This document shows, piece by piece, positions 54,827 through 64,000 of a DNA stretch of 64,000 nt. Origin of the DNA: Carboxylicivirga fragile (GTDB lineage Bacteria; Bacteroidota; Bacteroidia; Bacteroidales; Marinilabiliaceae); NCBI GenBank assembly GCA_025499625.1, contig JAFMVD010000002.1, positions 121,093 through 185,092 on the forward strand, read 5' to 3'. The stretch's first letter is position 1; each line of letters begins with the position of its first letter. Made by a program: the position numbers and the translations under genes. The notes beneath the pieces are model-generated. The model was not told where the DNA came from and did not search any database. It saw only the letters and a program-made list of their open reading frames with translations.

Positions 54827-57280
54827 TTATATCTTAATCGGATTCTTTACCTGCTCATCCAGAAGAGCGAAGTCCAGTACTTCAGAAATCTCCTTAACGA
54901 ATAGGAATTCTAATCCTTCCAGGTAAATATCGTTAATCTCATCAATGTCTTTCTTGTTCTCGTGAGACAAAATAACATTAGTAATACCAGCACGCTTAGC
55001 AGCCAATATCTTTTCTTTAATTCCACCAACTGGCAATACCTTACCGCGTAAAGTTATTTCACCTGTCATAGCTAATCGTTGCCTTATCTTACGCTGAGTA
55101 AACGACGACGCTAAAGAAGTAACCATTGTGATACCCGCAGATGGGCCATCCTTTGGAATTGCCCCTTCCGGAACATGAACATGAACATTCCATTCGTCAA
55201 ATGTCTCGTCCTTTATATTTAGCTTCTCAGCATTAGCTCGCAAATATTCCAAGGCCAACACAGCCGATTCCTTCATCACATCGCCCAAGTTTCCAGTTAA
55301 GGTTAATTTACCTTTTCCCTTGCTCAAGCTACTTTCAATGAACAATATCTCACCTCCAACCGGAGTCCAGGCCAAACCAGTAACAACACCAGCCGATGAA
55401 TTATCTTGCCACTTATCTTTTGAGAAACGAGCAACACCTAAGTAATCTACCAAGTCTTTTATGCTCAAATTCTTCTTTAATTCTTCTTCCTTAGCAATCT
55501 TCAGTGCCACTTTTCTACAAAGTTTTGCCAGCACCTTGCTCAATTCACGAACCCCAGACTCTCTGGTATATGACTCAACGATAAAACCAAGTACATTTTT
55601 ATTTAAGGCAATCTTGCCTTTTTTAATACCATGGTTTTCCATTTGTTGTGGTAACAAGTGGCGACGAGCTATTTCCACCTTCTCTTCGAGGATATAACCA
55701 CTCACGTCAATCAGTTCCATACGATCCAATAGAGGCTGAGCTATGGAGTTAAGGGTATTTGCAGTGGCAATAAACATTACGTTGGACAAGTCAAAATCAA
55801 CTTCCAGGAAATTATCATGAAAATGCTCATTTTGCTCAGGATCTAAAACTTCTAACAAGGCAGAAGCAGGATCACCATGATAGCTACTACTGATCTTATC
55901 AATTTCGTCAAGAATAAATACCGGATTAGCCGAACCAGCCTTTTTTATATTCTGAATAATTCGACCTGGCATAGCACCAATGTAGGTTTTACGATGACCA
56001 CGTATTTCAGCTTCATCGTGCACTCCACCCAAAGACATACGCACGTATTTACGTCCAACAGCATCGGCAACCGATTTACCCAACGATGTTTTACCAACCC
56101 CAGGAGGGCCGTATAAACATATAATTGGCGACTTCAATTCACCTTTAAGTTTCAATACTGCTAAATGCTCTAATATTCTTTCCTTCACCTTATCCAGACC
56201 GAAATGATCACGATCAAGAAAACGTTCGGCACGCTTTAAATCATAATTATCCTTGGTGTATTCGTTCCAAGGTAAGTCAATGATTGTTTGCAAATAATTG
56301 TATTGCACTGAATATTCACCAGCAGCTGGATTTAAACGCTGAAGCTTATCCAGTTCCTTGAAGAATAACTCCTCAACTTCTTTGTTCCACTTCTTTTTCG
56401 ACGCTTTCTCCTTCAGTTCAATAACCTCTTGTTCGATTGGGCTTGAACCTAACTCATCTTGTATGGTCTTGATTTGCTGTTGCAACAAATACTCACGTTG
56501 CTGCTGATCAATGTCGAGCTTTACTTTGCTTTGAATATCATTTTTAAGCTCTTGCATCTGCACCTCACGGGCTAAATGCTCAAGCAAGAGCATTCCTCTT
56601 TCAAGTAAACTTCCACAAACAAGTAAAGATTGCTTTTCCTTAACTGAAATGTCAGAATTGGATCCAACAAAATTAATTAGGAAACCATCGTTCTCAATGT
56701 TTTTTATGGCAAAAGAAGCTTCTGGTGGAATATTTGAAGATGCCTTGATGACACGTAAAGATAAATCCTTAATCGAGCTCACTACGGCCTCATACTCATC
56801 CTTGGTCTTTTTATCTGGCTCAATGTCATCAAGCGGCGTAACCTTTGCCATATGATATGGCTCATCGCTAATCAATTCATCTAATTGAAAACGACGCTTA
56901 CCTTGAATAATAACAGATGTGGAATTATCAGGCATCTCCAAGACCTTAATGACCTTAGCTACCGTTCCTATTTCAAATAAATCCTTTTGTCCAGGATCTT
57001 CAATCTTAACATCCTTTTGAGCAACAGCCCCAAATACACCCTTATTCTTCTGTATATCCTTAATGAGTTGCAATGACTTATCTCTTCCCAATGAAATTGG
57101 AATGATTACACCTGGAAACAGAACCGTATTTCGCAAAGGAAGAATAGGCAAGTTGTCAGGCACTTCAAACTCACTGACATTATGATCTTCACCGTCGGCT
57201 ACGATTGGAATGAACTCTGAGTCAGACTCGAATACCTCAGATAAAAGGGGTTTATTATGATCAAACTTATTATTATCCAT
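54827..57280 (-). CDS. lon: ATP-dependent protease Lon
   Basis: 817 residues from ATG 57280 ([10 protein letters not shown]). A 35-residue extension in the longer frame has no resemblance to Lon. The N-terminal substrate domain ([19 protein letters not shown]) is followed by a coiled region, an AAA domain with [13 protein letters not shown] and the protease domain with Ser-Lys dyad in DGPSAGITM and the later Lys of ILAAKRAGI. Lon degrades misfolded and regulatory proteins. It is a single transcription unit. Confidence 0.97.
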   Translation of the reverse strand: MDNNKFDHNKPLLSEVFESDSEFIPIVADGEDHNVSEFEVPDNLPILPLRNTVLFPGVIIPISLGRDKSLQLIKDIQKNKGVFGAVAQKDVKIEDPGQKDLFEIGTVAKVIKVLEMPDNSTSVIIQGKRRFQLDELISDEPYHMAKVTPLDDIEPDKKTKDEYEAVVSSIKDLSLRVIKASSNIPPEASFAIKNIENDGFLINFVGSNSDISVKEKQSLLVCGSLLERGMLLLEHLAREVQMQELKNDIQSKVKLDIDQQQREYLLQQQIKTIQDELGSSPIEQEVIELKEKASKKKWNKEVEELFFKELDKLQRLNPAAGEYSVQYNYLQTIIDLPWNEYTKDNYDLKRAERFLDRDHFGLDKVKERILEHLAVLKLKGELKSPIICLYGPPGVGKTSLGKSVADAVGRKYVRMSLGGVHDEAEIRGHRKTYIGAMPGRIIQNIKKAGSANPVFILDEIDKISSSYHGDPASALLEVLDPEQNEHFHDNFLEVDFDLSNVMFIATANTLNSIAQPLLDRMELIDVSGYILEEKVEIARRHLLPQQMENHGIKKGKIALNKNVLGFIVESYTRESGVRELSKVLAKLCRKVALKIAKEEELKKNLSIKDLVDYLGVARFSKDKWQDNSSAGVVTGLAWTPVGGEILFIESSLSKGKGKLTLTGNLGDVMKESAVLALEYLRANAEKLNIKDETFDEWNVHVHVPEGAIPKDGPSAGITMVTSLASSFTQRKIRQRLAMTGEITLRGKVLPVGGIKEKILAAKRAGITNVILSHENKKDIDEINDIYLEGLEFLFVKEISEVLDFALLDEQVKNPIKI

Positions 57281-57486
57281 CTTAAAATAGTCAATTACAC
57301 TGACACCTCTGACAAACTGTCTGTTCAGTGTGTTATAAAACAACGATTCCTTGTATTGGCAATAGACGTGCCAAAATTTATTCAAGGCGTTTCAGAATTA
57401 AAAACCTAAGCAAAACGACACAATTCCTTCATCTTTATCGCTTCTAAAACGAATACGAACCATGTGATTTTAAGTTATGCTAAAGC

Positions 57487-57515
57487 AAAAAAAAAGCTCC
57501 GGATATTCCGAAGCT
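57487..57515 (-). terminator. Intrinsic terminator after rpmE2
   Basis: AGCTCCGGA (57495-57503) pairs with TCCGAAGCT (57507-57515) with one wobble; the minus strand then runs into a long T tract. Confidence 0.75.
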
Positions 57516-57544
57516 ATTTTTTATATCTCTTAAAAACAATCGAC

Positions 57545-57805
57545 TTACTTGCGCTTATCGAAGTGCTTTTGATATCTGTTCATAAATTTGTCAACACGTC
57601 CTGCGGTATCAACTAACTTCATTTTACCTGTGTAAAATGGGTGTGAAGTATTAGAAATCTCTAATTTCACCTGAGGATATTCAACTCCTTCGATTTCAAC
57701 ATTATCCTTTGTTGCAACAGTAGAACGAGTAATGAACGTTTCCCCGTTTGACATATCAGTAAAAGCTACTAATCTGTAATTATCCGGATGAATTCCCTGT
57801 TTCAT
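57545..57805 (-). CDS. rpmE2: 50S ribosomal protein L31 type B
   Basis: 86 residues. [22 protein letters not shown] and [21 protein letters not shown] are diagnostic. It is the cysteine-free (zinc-independent) form, which is longer than the zinc-binding type. In some bacteria it replaces the zinc form when zinc is scarce; in Bacteroidota it is commonly the only copy. A good Bacteroidota promoter lies upstream and a terminator downstream, so it is a monocistronic unit. Confidence 0.97.
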   Translation of the reverse strand: MKQGIHPDNYRLVAFTDMSNGETFITRSTVATKDNVEIEGVEYPQVKLEISNTSHPFYTGKMKLVDTAGRVDKFMNRYQKHFDKRK

Positions 57806-57849
57806 TGTTATATGTTTTAAAACTTTATATTCTTATCTTTATCGGCCTG

Positions 57850-57882
57850 CAAAGGTAATTTATAAATTTTGAACCAACAAAG
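57850..57882 (-). promoter_or_regulatory. Promoter of rpmE2
   Basis: On the minus strand, CTTTG (57878-57882) is followed after 20 bases by TACCTTTG (57850-57857). This matches the Bacteroidota -33 TTTG / -7 TAnnTTTG pattern with normal spacing, about 45 bases upstream of the start codon. Confidence 0.65.
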
Positions 57883-57907
57883 GATTAATTGATTTAATCA
57901 CTGAAAT

Positions 57908-59107
57908 TTATAAATCTTTTTCATTTCCCTTCTCATACTTAGTATCAACAGGTATGGTCGTCGCACGTTCCTTGGGCTCTTCATGCCCATTAAATAAATA
58001 GCGATAGGTTATGTGTTTTTTACCAAACTCTGCTCCCATCGACTCTTGCAAAACCCTCATTTTCGGATTAAAATCGCCAACCCACGACAATTCCAGCTCT
58101 TTAAACTGCGGATTTCTTTCTACCGCTCCTTTTAAATGCCAGAAGATACCAGACTCAATACCTGAGCGTTGAAACTTTGGCACAACGCCAAGTATAACAA
58201 CCCTTGCCCGAGTCATAATTTTTTTCCTCTTCTTCCACCAAAAATTCAATTTATTGGCTATTCCCAACTTACCATTAAAGCCTTTTATTATCTGGTTGAT
58301 ATCAGGGAATAATACAATAAAACCAATCGGCTTACCATTGTGGTAAGCAAACCAAATCAACTCCTCCACCATGAAAGATTTTGATTTTTTCATGGTCGCA
58401 TCAAGCGTCTTTCTATCTATTGGTTTAAAATTCTCGTGGTATTGCCAGGCGTCATTATAGATGCTTTCAAAATCATCTAAATACTTACTTGCATTCTTCC
58501 AAGAAAAATGCTTAAAACTATATCCATCCTTTTTCACAACCCAGCCCGCAATCTTCCAAAAACGCTCAGGAAAAGGCTTCTGTAAATCCAAATGATTCGT
58601 TATCTGTTCAAAGTAAGTTTTAAAACCATAGGCTTCAAAAAAGGCGCGATAATAGGTGGGATTGTATTGCATACCAAAACCCGGCTGAACAAAACCATCT
58701 ACCAATAAGCCCCAGAAGTTGTCATTTTCGCCAAAATTGATGGGCCCATCCATCGCTTTCATACCGCGCTCTTCTAACCAAGCTTTGGCTCGATCAAAAA
58801 GCGCAAATGCGATTTTTTCGCTGTCAATACATTCGAAAAAACCAATACCTCCTGTTGGTTGCTCAAACCCCTTTGCTTTATTGTGATTGATAAAAGCAGC
58901 TATTCGCCCCACCACCACATCATTATCAAACAAGATGAAGCGAGTTGCCTCACCATGCGAAAAGTAACTGTTCATTGACGGATCAAAAATTTCCTCAATC
59001 ATAGCATCAAGCGGGCGCACATAGGCCTCATCTGCAAAATAGATATCATCTACCAGGTTCAGAAACTGCTGCTTCGATCGTTGATCTATTACTTCTCGTA
59101 TCTCCAT
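57908..59107 (-). CDS. GNAT-fold N-acetyltransferase-like protein
   Basis: 399 residues. The N-terminus EIREVIDQRSKQQFLNLVDDIY and the long central part are typical of a two-domain acetyltransferase family in Bacteroidota. The acetyl-CoA-binding region appears as RVVILGVVPKFQRSGIESGI, which keeps the V-x-x-x-x-Q-x-x-G-x-G/A pattern. FNPKMRVLQESMGA closes the fold. It could acylate an amino group of a small molecule or a lipid head; no substrate is suggested by context. Single gene. Confidence 0.8.
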   Translation of the reverse strand: MEIREVIDQRSKQQFLNLVDDIYFADEAYVRPLDAMIEEIFDPSMNSYFSHGEATRFILFDNDVVVGRIAAFINHNKAKGFEQPTGGIGFFECIDSEKIAFALFDRAKAWLEERGMKAMDGPINFGENDNFWGLLVDGFVQPGFGMQYNPTYYRAFFEAYGFKTYFEQITNHLDLQKPFPERFWKIAGWVVKKDGYSFKHFSWKNASKYLDDFESIYNDAWQYHENFKPIDRKTLDATMKKSKSFMVEELIWFAYHNGKPIGFIVLFPDINQIIKGFNGKLGIANKLNFWWKKRKKIMTRARVVILGVVPKFQRSGIESGIFWHLKGAVERNPQFKELELSWVGDFNPKMRVLQESMGAEFGKKHITYRYLFNGHEEPKERATTIPVDTKYEKGNEKDL

Positions 59108-59270
59108 CTATAATAGTCCGTTAGTCCCGATTATTATCGGGATGGCCAGAAGTTAGTAGCTTAATTTTGAAACAAACCATTTGTTAGCACAAAACGCAAA
59201 ATCCCACATAATTTCAATCTTCTGACAATCTGATTAACACAAAACACTAAGGATATATCTCTATTTAATA

Positions 59271-59301
59271 AAAAAAATGGTGAACCCTATTAGGGTTCAC
59301 C
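59271..59301 (-). terminator. Intrinsic terminator after aminotransferase gene
   Basis: GGTGAACCCT (59279-59288) pairs perfectly with AGGGTTCACC (59292-59301), and the minus strand continues into a T run. Confidence 0.85.
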
Positions 59302-59329
59302 ACAAAAATAATCGAATATTTTATTTTTC

Positions 59330-60799
59330 CTAGAACTTAAACCAGCTTTGATAATCGCTTGGTTGCTTCGCCGGAATTTGTTTGTGATAATATTCATTTT
59401 GAGCTGACACATAATTGTAGTCCGCTTCCATACTTTGCCAGTTTTCAGCCACAGACTTAACCGAACTTATTAAATAGTTCACTTCCTTATCAGTCATGGT
59501 AGGATGTATCGACATACGAATCCAACCTGGCTTCTGCGATAAATTACCCGTGTTTATCTGGCTAGTTATCTTATTTGAAGTGTAATAATCAACGTGTAAC
59601 AAATAATGCCCATAGGTACCCGCACAAGAACATCCTCCACGCACCTGAATACCAAAATGGTCATTCAATAAACGTACAGCTAAATTAAAGTGTAAATCGT
59701 CGATGTAAAATGAAATGGCTCCTAAGCGGTCATCCACATTATCTGCCAAGATATTCATACCAGGTATCTCCCTAAATTCACGTAAAATCTTCGCTACAAT
59801 TTCATCCTCTCGTGCATGAATGTTTTCCACACCCATTTCTTCCTTCAATTTTATAACCAGAGCCGCTTTTATAGATTGTAAGAAACCTGGTGTTCCTCCA
59901 TCTTCACGCGCCTCAATATCGTCGACATAACGGTATTTCCCCCAACGATTGGTCCAATCTACTGTACCGCCGCCCGAATTATCTGGTGCCGAATTGTGAT
60001 ACAATGAGCGATTAAATACCATAACACCCGAACTACCAGGGCCACCTAAGAATTTATGAGGCGAAAAGAAAATGGCATCCAATCTTTCCAATGGCTCAGC
60101 CGGATGCATATCAATATTGTCGTAAGGAGCAGATGCTGCAAAATCAACAAAACAAAAACCACCATTCTCATGCATGATTCTTGCCAATTCATTGTATGGC
60201 GTGCGTACACCCGTCACATTTGAACACGCACTAAACGAACCGATCTTTAATGTTCGATTCTCATATTTTTTAATCTCACGTCGTAAAGACTCTGGATCAA
60301 CCAACAATTGATCATCTGGCTCAATTACCACCACATCAGCATTCGTTTCTAACCATGAAGTATGATTTGAATGATGCTCCATGTGTGTAATAAAAACAAC
60401 TGGTCGCTGATCAGTTGGCAGATTGCAATACTTTTGCGCCTGTTCAGGCACCCTCATACCAAGTATACGCTGAAGCTTATTAACCACATAGGTCATTCCG
60501 AAACCTGCGGTAATAATAATATCATCTTCGTCAGCGTTAACATGCTGCTTTATTATTTTGTGAGATAATTTGTAGATATTGGTCATAATCATACCCGTAT
60601 CACTCGATTCGGAGTGAGTATTGGCAACCATTGGCCCCATCTTATCCTTCATCAAATCTTCAATGGGTCCATACATACGACCGCTCGCAATCCAATCTGC
60701 GTAAACCAATGGTTTTTCTCCATATGGAGTTTGAATCGTCGCCTCAGCTCCGATGGTGTTTTTTCGAAATTTTTCGAAATGTGCCTCCAAATTTGTCAT
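59330..60799 (-). CDS. Class V aminotransferase / cysteine desulfurase-like protein
   Basis: 489 residues from ATG 60799. PLP binding is shown by THMEHHSNHTSW, the Asp/Ala region FCFVDFAASAPYDNI and the Schiff-base Lys in FFSPHKFLGGPGSSGV. RGGCSCAGTYGHYLL resembles the catalytic-cysteine loop of SufS/IscS-type desulfurases. It is longer than SufS by about 80 residues, mainly at the ends. It may act on cysteine or on another beta-substituted amino acid; no suf or isc genes are nearby. Confidence 0.85.
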   Translation of the reverse strand: MTNLEAHFEKFRKNTIGAEATIQTPYGEKPLVYADWIASGRMYGPIEDLMKDKMGPMVANTHSESSDTGMIMTNIYKLSHKIIKQHVNADEDDIIITAGFGMTYVVNKLQRILGMRVPEQAQKYCNLPTDQRPVVFITHMEHHSNHTSWLETNADVVVIEPDDQLLVDPESLRREIKKYENRTLKIGSFSACSNVTGVRTPYNELARIMHENGGFCFVDFAASAPYDNIDMHPAEPLERLDAIFFSPHKFLGGPGSSGVMVFNRSLYHNSAPDNSGGGTVDWTNRWGKYRYVDDIEAREDGGTPGFLQSIKAALVIKLKEEMGVENIHAREDEIVAKILREFREIPGMNILADNVDDRLGAISFYIDDLHFNLAVRLLNDHFGIQVRGGCSCAGTYGHYLLHVDYYTSNKITSQINTGNLSQKPGWIRMSIHPTMTDKEVNYLISSVKSVAENWQSMEADYNYVSAQNEYYHKQIPAKQPSDYQSWFKF

Positions 60800-60954
60800 G
60801 AACACTAAGGTTTTATATTGTTTCTACTCTTTTTACAAAACAATTAGATATTTGCATATCTATATGTTTGGACAAATATAGGGAATATAAAGAGATGAAA
60901 AATATGATTTTACCCCAAATCAAACAAAATCAATTAGGTAGACGCATGCCTAAA

Positions 60955-61641
60955 TTAAAGATCCCTTACAAAATCCAGTTCATTTTGTATCTCTTGTCCA
61001 ATGAATTGAAGATTCTTCAGTTCAGAATCGGCGCACTTACTTAAAAATTCTTCCAGTAGTGGGCTACCACCTTTTAATACTCTCAACTGCTTTTTTATGG
61101 CAAAAGCGAAGGACTTTAAAATGATGAAATCATCGGTATCGTGAAAATAACTTAACATGTCGTCTAATTTTCGAACATCCGTAGATTGAATAAGCTGAGC
61201 ATACCAGCCAATGATATAATAAGCCAATGCAATGCTCCATTTATTGTGGTGCGACAAGCAAACCTTAGCCAACTCATTGGCAAAAGGTAACTTCCCCCAT
61301 AGGAACATGGTACTGCGTTCTACCAAGTCGTTGTTATTAATCTTTTGACACCACTCCATGGCTTTAACCAGGCTCATTTTATCATGTGGCACAATCATAG
61401 CTGCCAACAGCATCGTTTCGCGGATCTCCATAAACCACAAACGTTCAGCTAAATCGTAGCGCTTTGGCAGATTCGCGGCAATGGCCTTCAAATGCTCCAG
61501 TGAAACACCATAGTTTTTGCGATAAACAATACCTGCTTTTTCCATTTGATCTACGGTAGCTCCATTCATGCGCAAACGGATAAGCGACATTATTTCATTC
61601 AACTCTTTTTCTATCTCCTGATTTTCAACAAAAAACTTCAT
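60955..61641 (-). CDS. AlkD-like DNA alkylation repair protein
   Basis: 228 residues, all helical. The N-terminus (MSLIRLRMNGATVDQMEKAGI, then KNYGVSLEHLKAIAANLP) and the following helix repeats (LAERLWFMEIRETMLLAAMI) match the HEAT-like solenoid of AlkC/AlkD proteins, which excise bulky or cationic alkylated bases. The catalytic Trp/Asp residues cannot be placed with certainty by eye. It is a single gene near tRNA-His. The similarity is modest, so a non-catalytic relative is possible. Confidence 0.7.
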   Translation of the reverse strand: MKFFVENQEIEKELNEIMSLIRLRMNGATVDQMEKAGIVYRKNYGVSLEHLKAIAANLPKRYDLAERLWFMEIRETMLLAAMIVPHDKMSLVKAMEWCQKINNNDLVERSTMFLWGKLPFANELAKVCLSHHNKWSIALAYYIIGWYAQLIQSTDVRKLDDMLSYFHDTDDFIILKSFAFAIKKQLRVLKGGSPLLEEFLSKCADSELKNLQFIGQEIQNELDFVRDL

Positions 61642-61699
61642 AAGTACGATAAATAAACGCTTACAAAGAAAAAAAGTTTTTGATTTTTTTTATCATTTC

Positions 61700-61731
61700 T
61701 TGCGCAATTTAATTCGAGAATATTATCTTTG
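61700..61731 (+). promoter_or_regulatory. Promoter of tRNA-His
   Basis: TTG at 61700-61702 and TATCTTTG at 61724-61731, 21 bases apart, match the Bacteroidota -33/-7 pattern. The tRNA begins 18 bases downstream. Confidence 0.65.
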
Positions 61732-61748
61732 CATCGCTAAATAAAAAT

Positions 61749-61823
61749 GGTGATTGTAGCTCAGTTGGTTAGAGCGCTGGATTGTGGTTCCAGAGGTCGC
61801 CGGTTCGAAACCGGTCTTTCACC
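61749..61823 (+). tRNA. tRNA-His (anticodon GTG)
   Basis: Cloverleaf: D arm GCTC...GAGC, anticodon arm CTGGA-TTGTGGT-TCCAG with anticodon GTG, T arm GCCGG-TTCGAAA-CCGGT. G at 61749 is the extra G-1 that pairs with C73 (61823), the identity element of tRNA-His. The full CCA is not encoded. Two adjacent U-U mismatches lie in the acceptor stem (positions 5-68 and 6-67). A terminator follows at once. Confidence 0.95.
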
Positions 61824-61831
61824 CATAAAGA

Positions 61832-61861
61832 AGCCTGTTCATTACGAACAGGCTTTTTTTA
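61832..61861 (+). terminator. Intrinsic terminator after tRNA-His
   Basis: AGCCTGTTC (61832-61840) pairs with GAACAGGCT (61846-61854), followed by a run of T. Confidence 0.85.
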
Positions 61862-62002
61862 TACCCTCTTTTGTTGTGATCATTATTCTAAACACGAACA
61901 ACCTTCATTCAAAATGCATGCAATAAAAAAGCCTAGCTAGAGAAGCTAATCTTTTAATTTTTCTAGAAAACATGTAGTATAGTTTAAACCACCTTTTACA
62001 CC
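61862..62002. other. Spacer between tRNA-His and the nuclease-like gene
   Basis: The two transcription units converge here. No long direct copy of the tRNA 3' end was noticed, so an attachment-site duplication is not evident inside the window. The minus-strand gene has no clear terminator of its own apart from the tRNA hairpin. Confidence 0.4.
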
Positions 62003-63856
62003 TTACTTGTTGATTGCTTTTAAAATTCTATCTTCCTTGATCAAAACATCTTTCATCAATAGCTGATATGGAAATTGTTTATGTTTAGAATCTTTGAAAC
62101 CATCTAAAATTCGTGTCAAAGAACCTGCTGTTATCAACGAAAGGTTAATCTCAAATTCCAAATCACAATCATTCACAAAATCATCACTAAAATCAGGTGC
62201 TACAAGCAATGATTTAACAACATTGTATCCATTCAACTTCGCTAAATCTACATACGATTTAATTTGTCTTGAAACTGAACTAAACTTATTATACCCACTT
62301 TCCTTTACAGTTTTACATTCTAGGATTATAACTTCATTATTACCTAAGTTTAATATTAAATCAATTTTATCTTTAGCCGTATTAAGCTTCTTCTTTAAAA
62401 CTTCATCAACGTCAAAACCTAACTTTTCAAAAATTGTTTTCGTGACATCTTCAAATTTTAAACCAAGCTCAGACTCCTTTATTATAATTCCATTTTCTTT
62501 CAACTTAGCCAGATTTCGAAATCCAATAGCCTCATAATTTTCAATCATCAAATTTTCTGCATCTTTGTATGCATCTAATATATTTAGCACTAGATCTCCT
62601 CTCGATTTCAACTCTTTCGCTGCTATAAATGCTTTTAAGTCGTCTATCGCTAATACATCAAGTATGTCTCTTGGTTTAATATTGTAATCGAGTAATGTAC
62701 TACTATTTAACAATATTTCATCAGGCATCTCAAACTCTTTCAGTATCAATCTCCTAAAAGACTTAAGTGTTTCATCTAGCTCTATTAAAAGCTTTTCATA
62801 ACCTTCAACAGAAATCCCTACTTTTTCATCTATTTCTTGCTCTTCAAAGTGAAGAATAATATTAGAAATCTTTTCTTCAATAGTACTTCCTTTAAGTTGC
62901 TCACAAATTTTTAAGCCTCCTTCCCAAAGGTCATTTAAAGCTTTCTTTTTTTCAGTTAAAGTAATGCCATCCTTATGCATACCGTATTTAAGTAAACTAA
63001 TTAAAGATATACCTTCCTTAATGATTAGATTTACCTTCTCCTCATAACTAACATCTCTAACGTTAATATTATGCTTTCTGCAAATAAGGTTAATCTGCGG
63101 TTCTTTGAAGGTTTTTAGTACTCTTCGGAAATATTTATCAGCAACGTCTTTTTCTCTTATTTTTCTAAGAACCCGAACTACTTCATCTGCTATATAAACT
63201 GTATTATTTTTCTTGGAATAAAATATAGCTCCTATAGTCTTCAAGAAGTTAATTACATTATCAACACTTTCTTTTTCGGGTGGTATTATCATGTAATTAA
63301 TCAACTTAATTTCTTCCTGAGACAATTGAAGTTGATGAGCAAGAGTAACTAGTATTGATAACTCATCATTGGTTATTTTAGCTTCTCTATTGTTAATATC
63401 ATCATTAGTGTATGCAGTTAATACACAAGCACGATATATTTCATAATCACGTTTTCTTTCCGGCTCAATATCGGACTTCTCGGACTCAAGTTCAATTTTA
63501 AGCTGCTTGGTCTTTTTCTTAATGCTATTTAATTCTTTTTCATACAAACGGGCCAACCAATCTTGTTTCATTATGCCATTACCATCTTTGATAATGATAT
63601 CTATTAAAATATCAAGTTGCGATGTAGTATTTACAAATTCTGCTTTTACCGTTTCAGCAAATTCATCTTTAATTAGGCTAAATACATTGGCAATATTAAT
63701 ACTGTCAACACTTTTTAAATCATTACTACTATCTGAAAGAATTTTGTCAATCTCTTTACTATTCTTAGGGTTATTAGATTTAATGTTATCGATAATTTTT
63801 AAAAATGCATTTTTCTCCAACGAATTAACATTGTCTAGTACTTTTTCCAGTTTCAT
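62003..63856 (-). CDS. Large TerB-like / SAP / PD-(D/E)XK nuclease-like protein
   Basis: 617 residues. The N-terminal 130 residues are helical and charged. Residues about 139-190 (ending QLQLSQEEIKLINYMI) resemble a TerB-like helical domain. Two SAP-like helix-turn-helix DNA-binding motifs lie at about 254-284 and 398-428 (DILDVLAIDDLKAFIAAKEL). The C-terminus (464-580) is a restriction-endonuclease fold: FEDVTKTIFEKLGF, Asp499 in KDKIDLIL, Glu513-x-Lys515 in IILECK, and Gln531 in SRQIKSY. This is the arrangement of Mrr-type nucleases. It stands alone next to tRNA-His and is AT-rich. A defence role is inferred. Confidence 0.7.
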   Translation of the reverse strand: MKLEKVLDNVNSLEKNAFLKIIDNIKSNNPKNSKEIDKILSDSSNDLKSVDSINIANVFSLIKDEFAETVKAEFVNTTSQLDILIDIIIKDGNGIMKQDWLARLYEKELNSIKKKTKQLKIELESEKSDIEPERKRDYEIYRACVLTAYTNDDINNREAKITNDELSILVTLAHQLQLSQEEIKLINYMIIPPEKESVDNVINFLKTIGAIFYSKKNNTVYIADEVVRVLRKIREKDVADKYFRRVLKTFKEPQINLICRKHNINVRDVSYEEKVNLIIKEGISLISLLKYGMHKDGITLTEKKKALNDLWEGGLKICEQLKGSTIEEKISNIILHFEEQEIDEKVGISVEGYEKLLIELDETLKSFRRLILKEFEMPDEILLNSSTLLDYNIKPRDILDVLAIDDLKAFIAAKELKSRGDLVLNILDAYKDAENLMIENYEAIGFRNLAKLKENGIIIKESELGLKFEDVTKTIFEKLGFDVDEVLKKKLNTAKDKIDLILNLGNNEVIILECKTVKESGYNKFSSVSRQIKSYVDLAKLNGYNVVKSLLVAPDFSDDFVNDCDLEFEINLSLITAGSLTRILDGFKDSKHKQFPYQLLMKDVLIKEDRILKAINK

Positions 63857-64000
63857 TCTAATTTCATTTTAATAACACCTTATTAAGCCTAACAGCAAAA
63901 AGATTAAATATCACTAGTGACCGACTAATTTTTTAAAATGAGGGTACTCCCTAAAGGTTTCCCCTCAAAGTTGTAAATTGATTTTGCGAAACATTTTACA

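Noticed and set aside
61862..62002. Copy of the tRNA-His 3' end as an att site
   Set aside because: No duplicated tRNA tail was found in the window; the far end of any island would lie outside it.

Overview
The window looks like a chromosomal segment from a member of the Bacteroidota. Evidence: AT-rich DNA, few Shine-Dalgarno sites, TAnnTTTG-type promoter boxes, lipoproteins with short Bacteroidota-style signal peptides, an alternative complex III (ActABCDEF), a caa3-type oxidase, a TonB-dependent receptor, a PorV/PorQ-family barrel and a GH97 glucosidase. A respiring relative of Marinilabiliales or Cytophagales would fit, but the order cannot be fixed from sequence reading alone.

Layout. 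0-1 kb: the 3' end of a YeeE/YedE sulfur transporter and a rhodanese-like protein lacking its catalytic cysteine. 1-5.3 kb: a molybdenum-cofactor operon (mobB-like, moeA, a short moaA, moaC, a MOSC-Mog fusion) behind a Moco-riboswitch-like leader that ends in an intrinsic terminator. 6.2-9.7 kb: a heme c/PQQ sugar dehydrogenase and a TonB receptor that resembles the PQQ receptor PqqU/YncD. 9.7-14.1 kb: an AT-rich accessory stretch with a small reading frame broken by one amber codon, a PycTM-like membrane protein, a cupin, lipoproteins and a PorV/PorQ-like barrel. 14.3-17.8 kb: a four-gene minus-strand module CotH / DUF2490 / DUF4956 / VTC (polyphosphate-polymerase fold). 18-30 kb: GH97, ABC-F, an outer-membrane protein, a Kv channel, a YafK-like peptidase with a thioredoxin-fold partner, CoaD, a cation-chloride cotransporter and a uracil-type permease.

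30-36 kb: a copper/heme oxidase operon (SCO, Cox I, III, IV, II-cyt c, CtaB) with an HMA lipoprotein downstream. 36-44.5 kb: housekeeping genes (psd, cdsA, ftsH, rsfS, birA, pyrE, NUDIX, SPOR-like). 44.6-52.4 kb: the complete actABCDEF operon, which would pass quinol electrons to the oxidase. 52.6-61.6 kb: AI-2E-family permease, an ADP-ribosylglycohydrolase homologue with altered metal-site motifs, Lon, L31 type B, a GNAT protein, a class V aminotransferase and an AlkD-like protein. 61.7-63.9 kb: tRNA-His and, beyond it, a large TerB-like/SAP/PD-(D/E)XK protein that is the best candidate for an undescribed defence nuclease.

The most interesting places are the riboswitch-controlled Moco operon, the PQQ enzyme-receptor pair, the VTC/CotH module, the amber-interrupted frame beside the PycTM-like gene, and the tRNA-linked nuclease.
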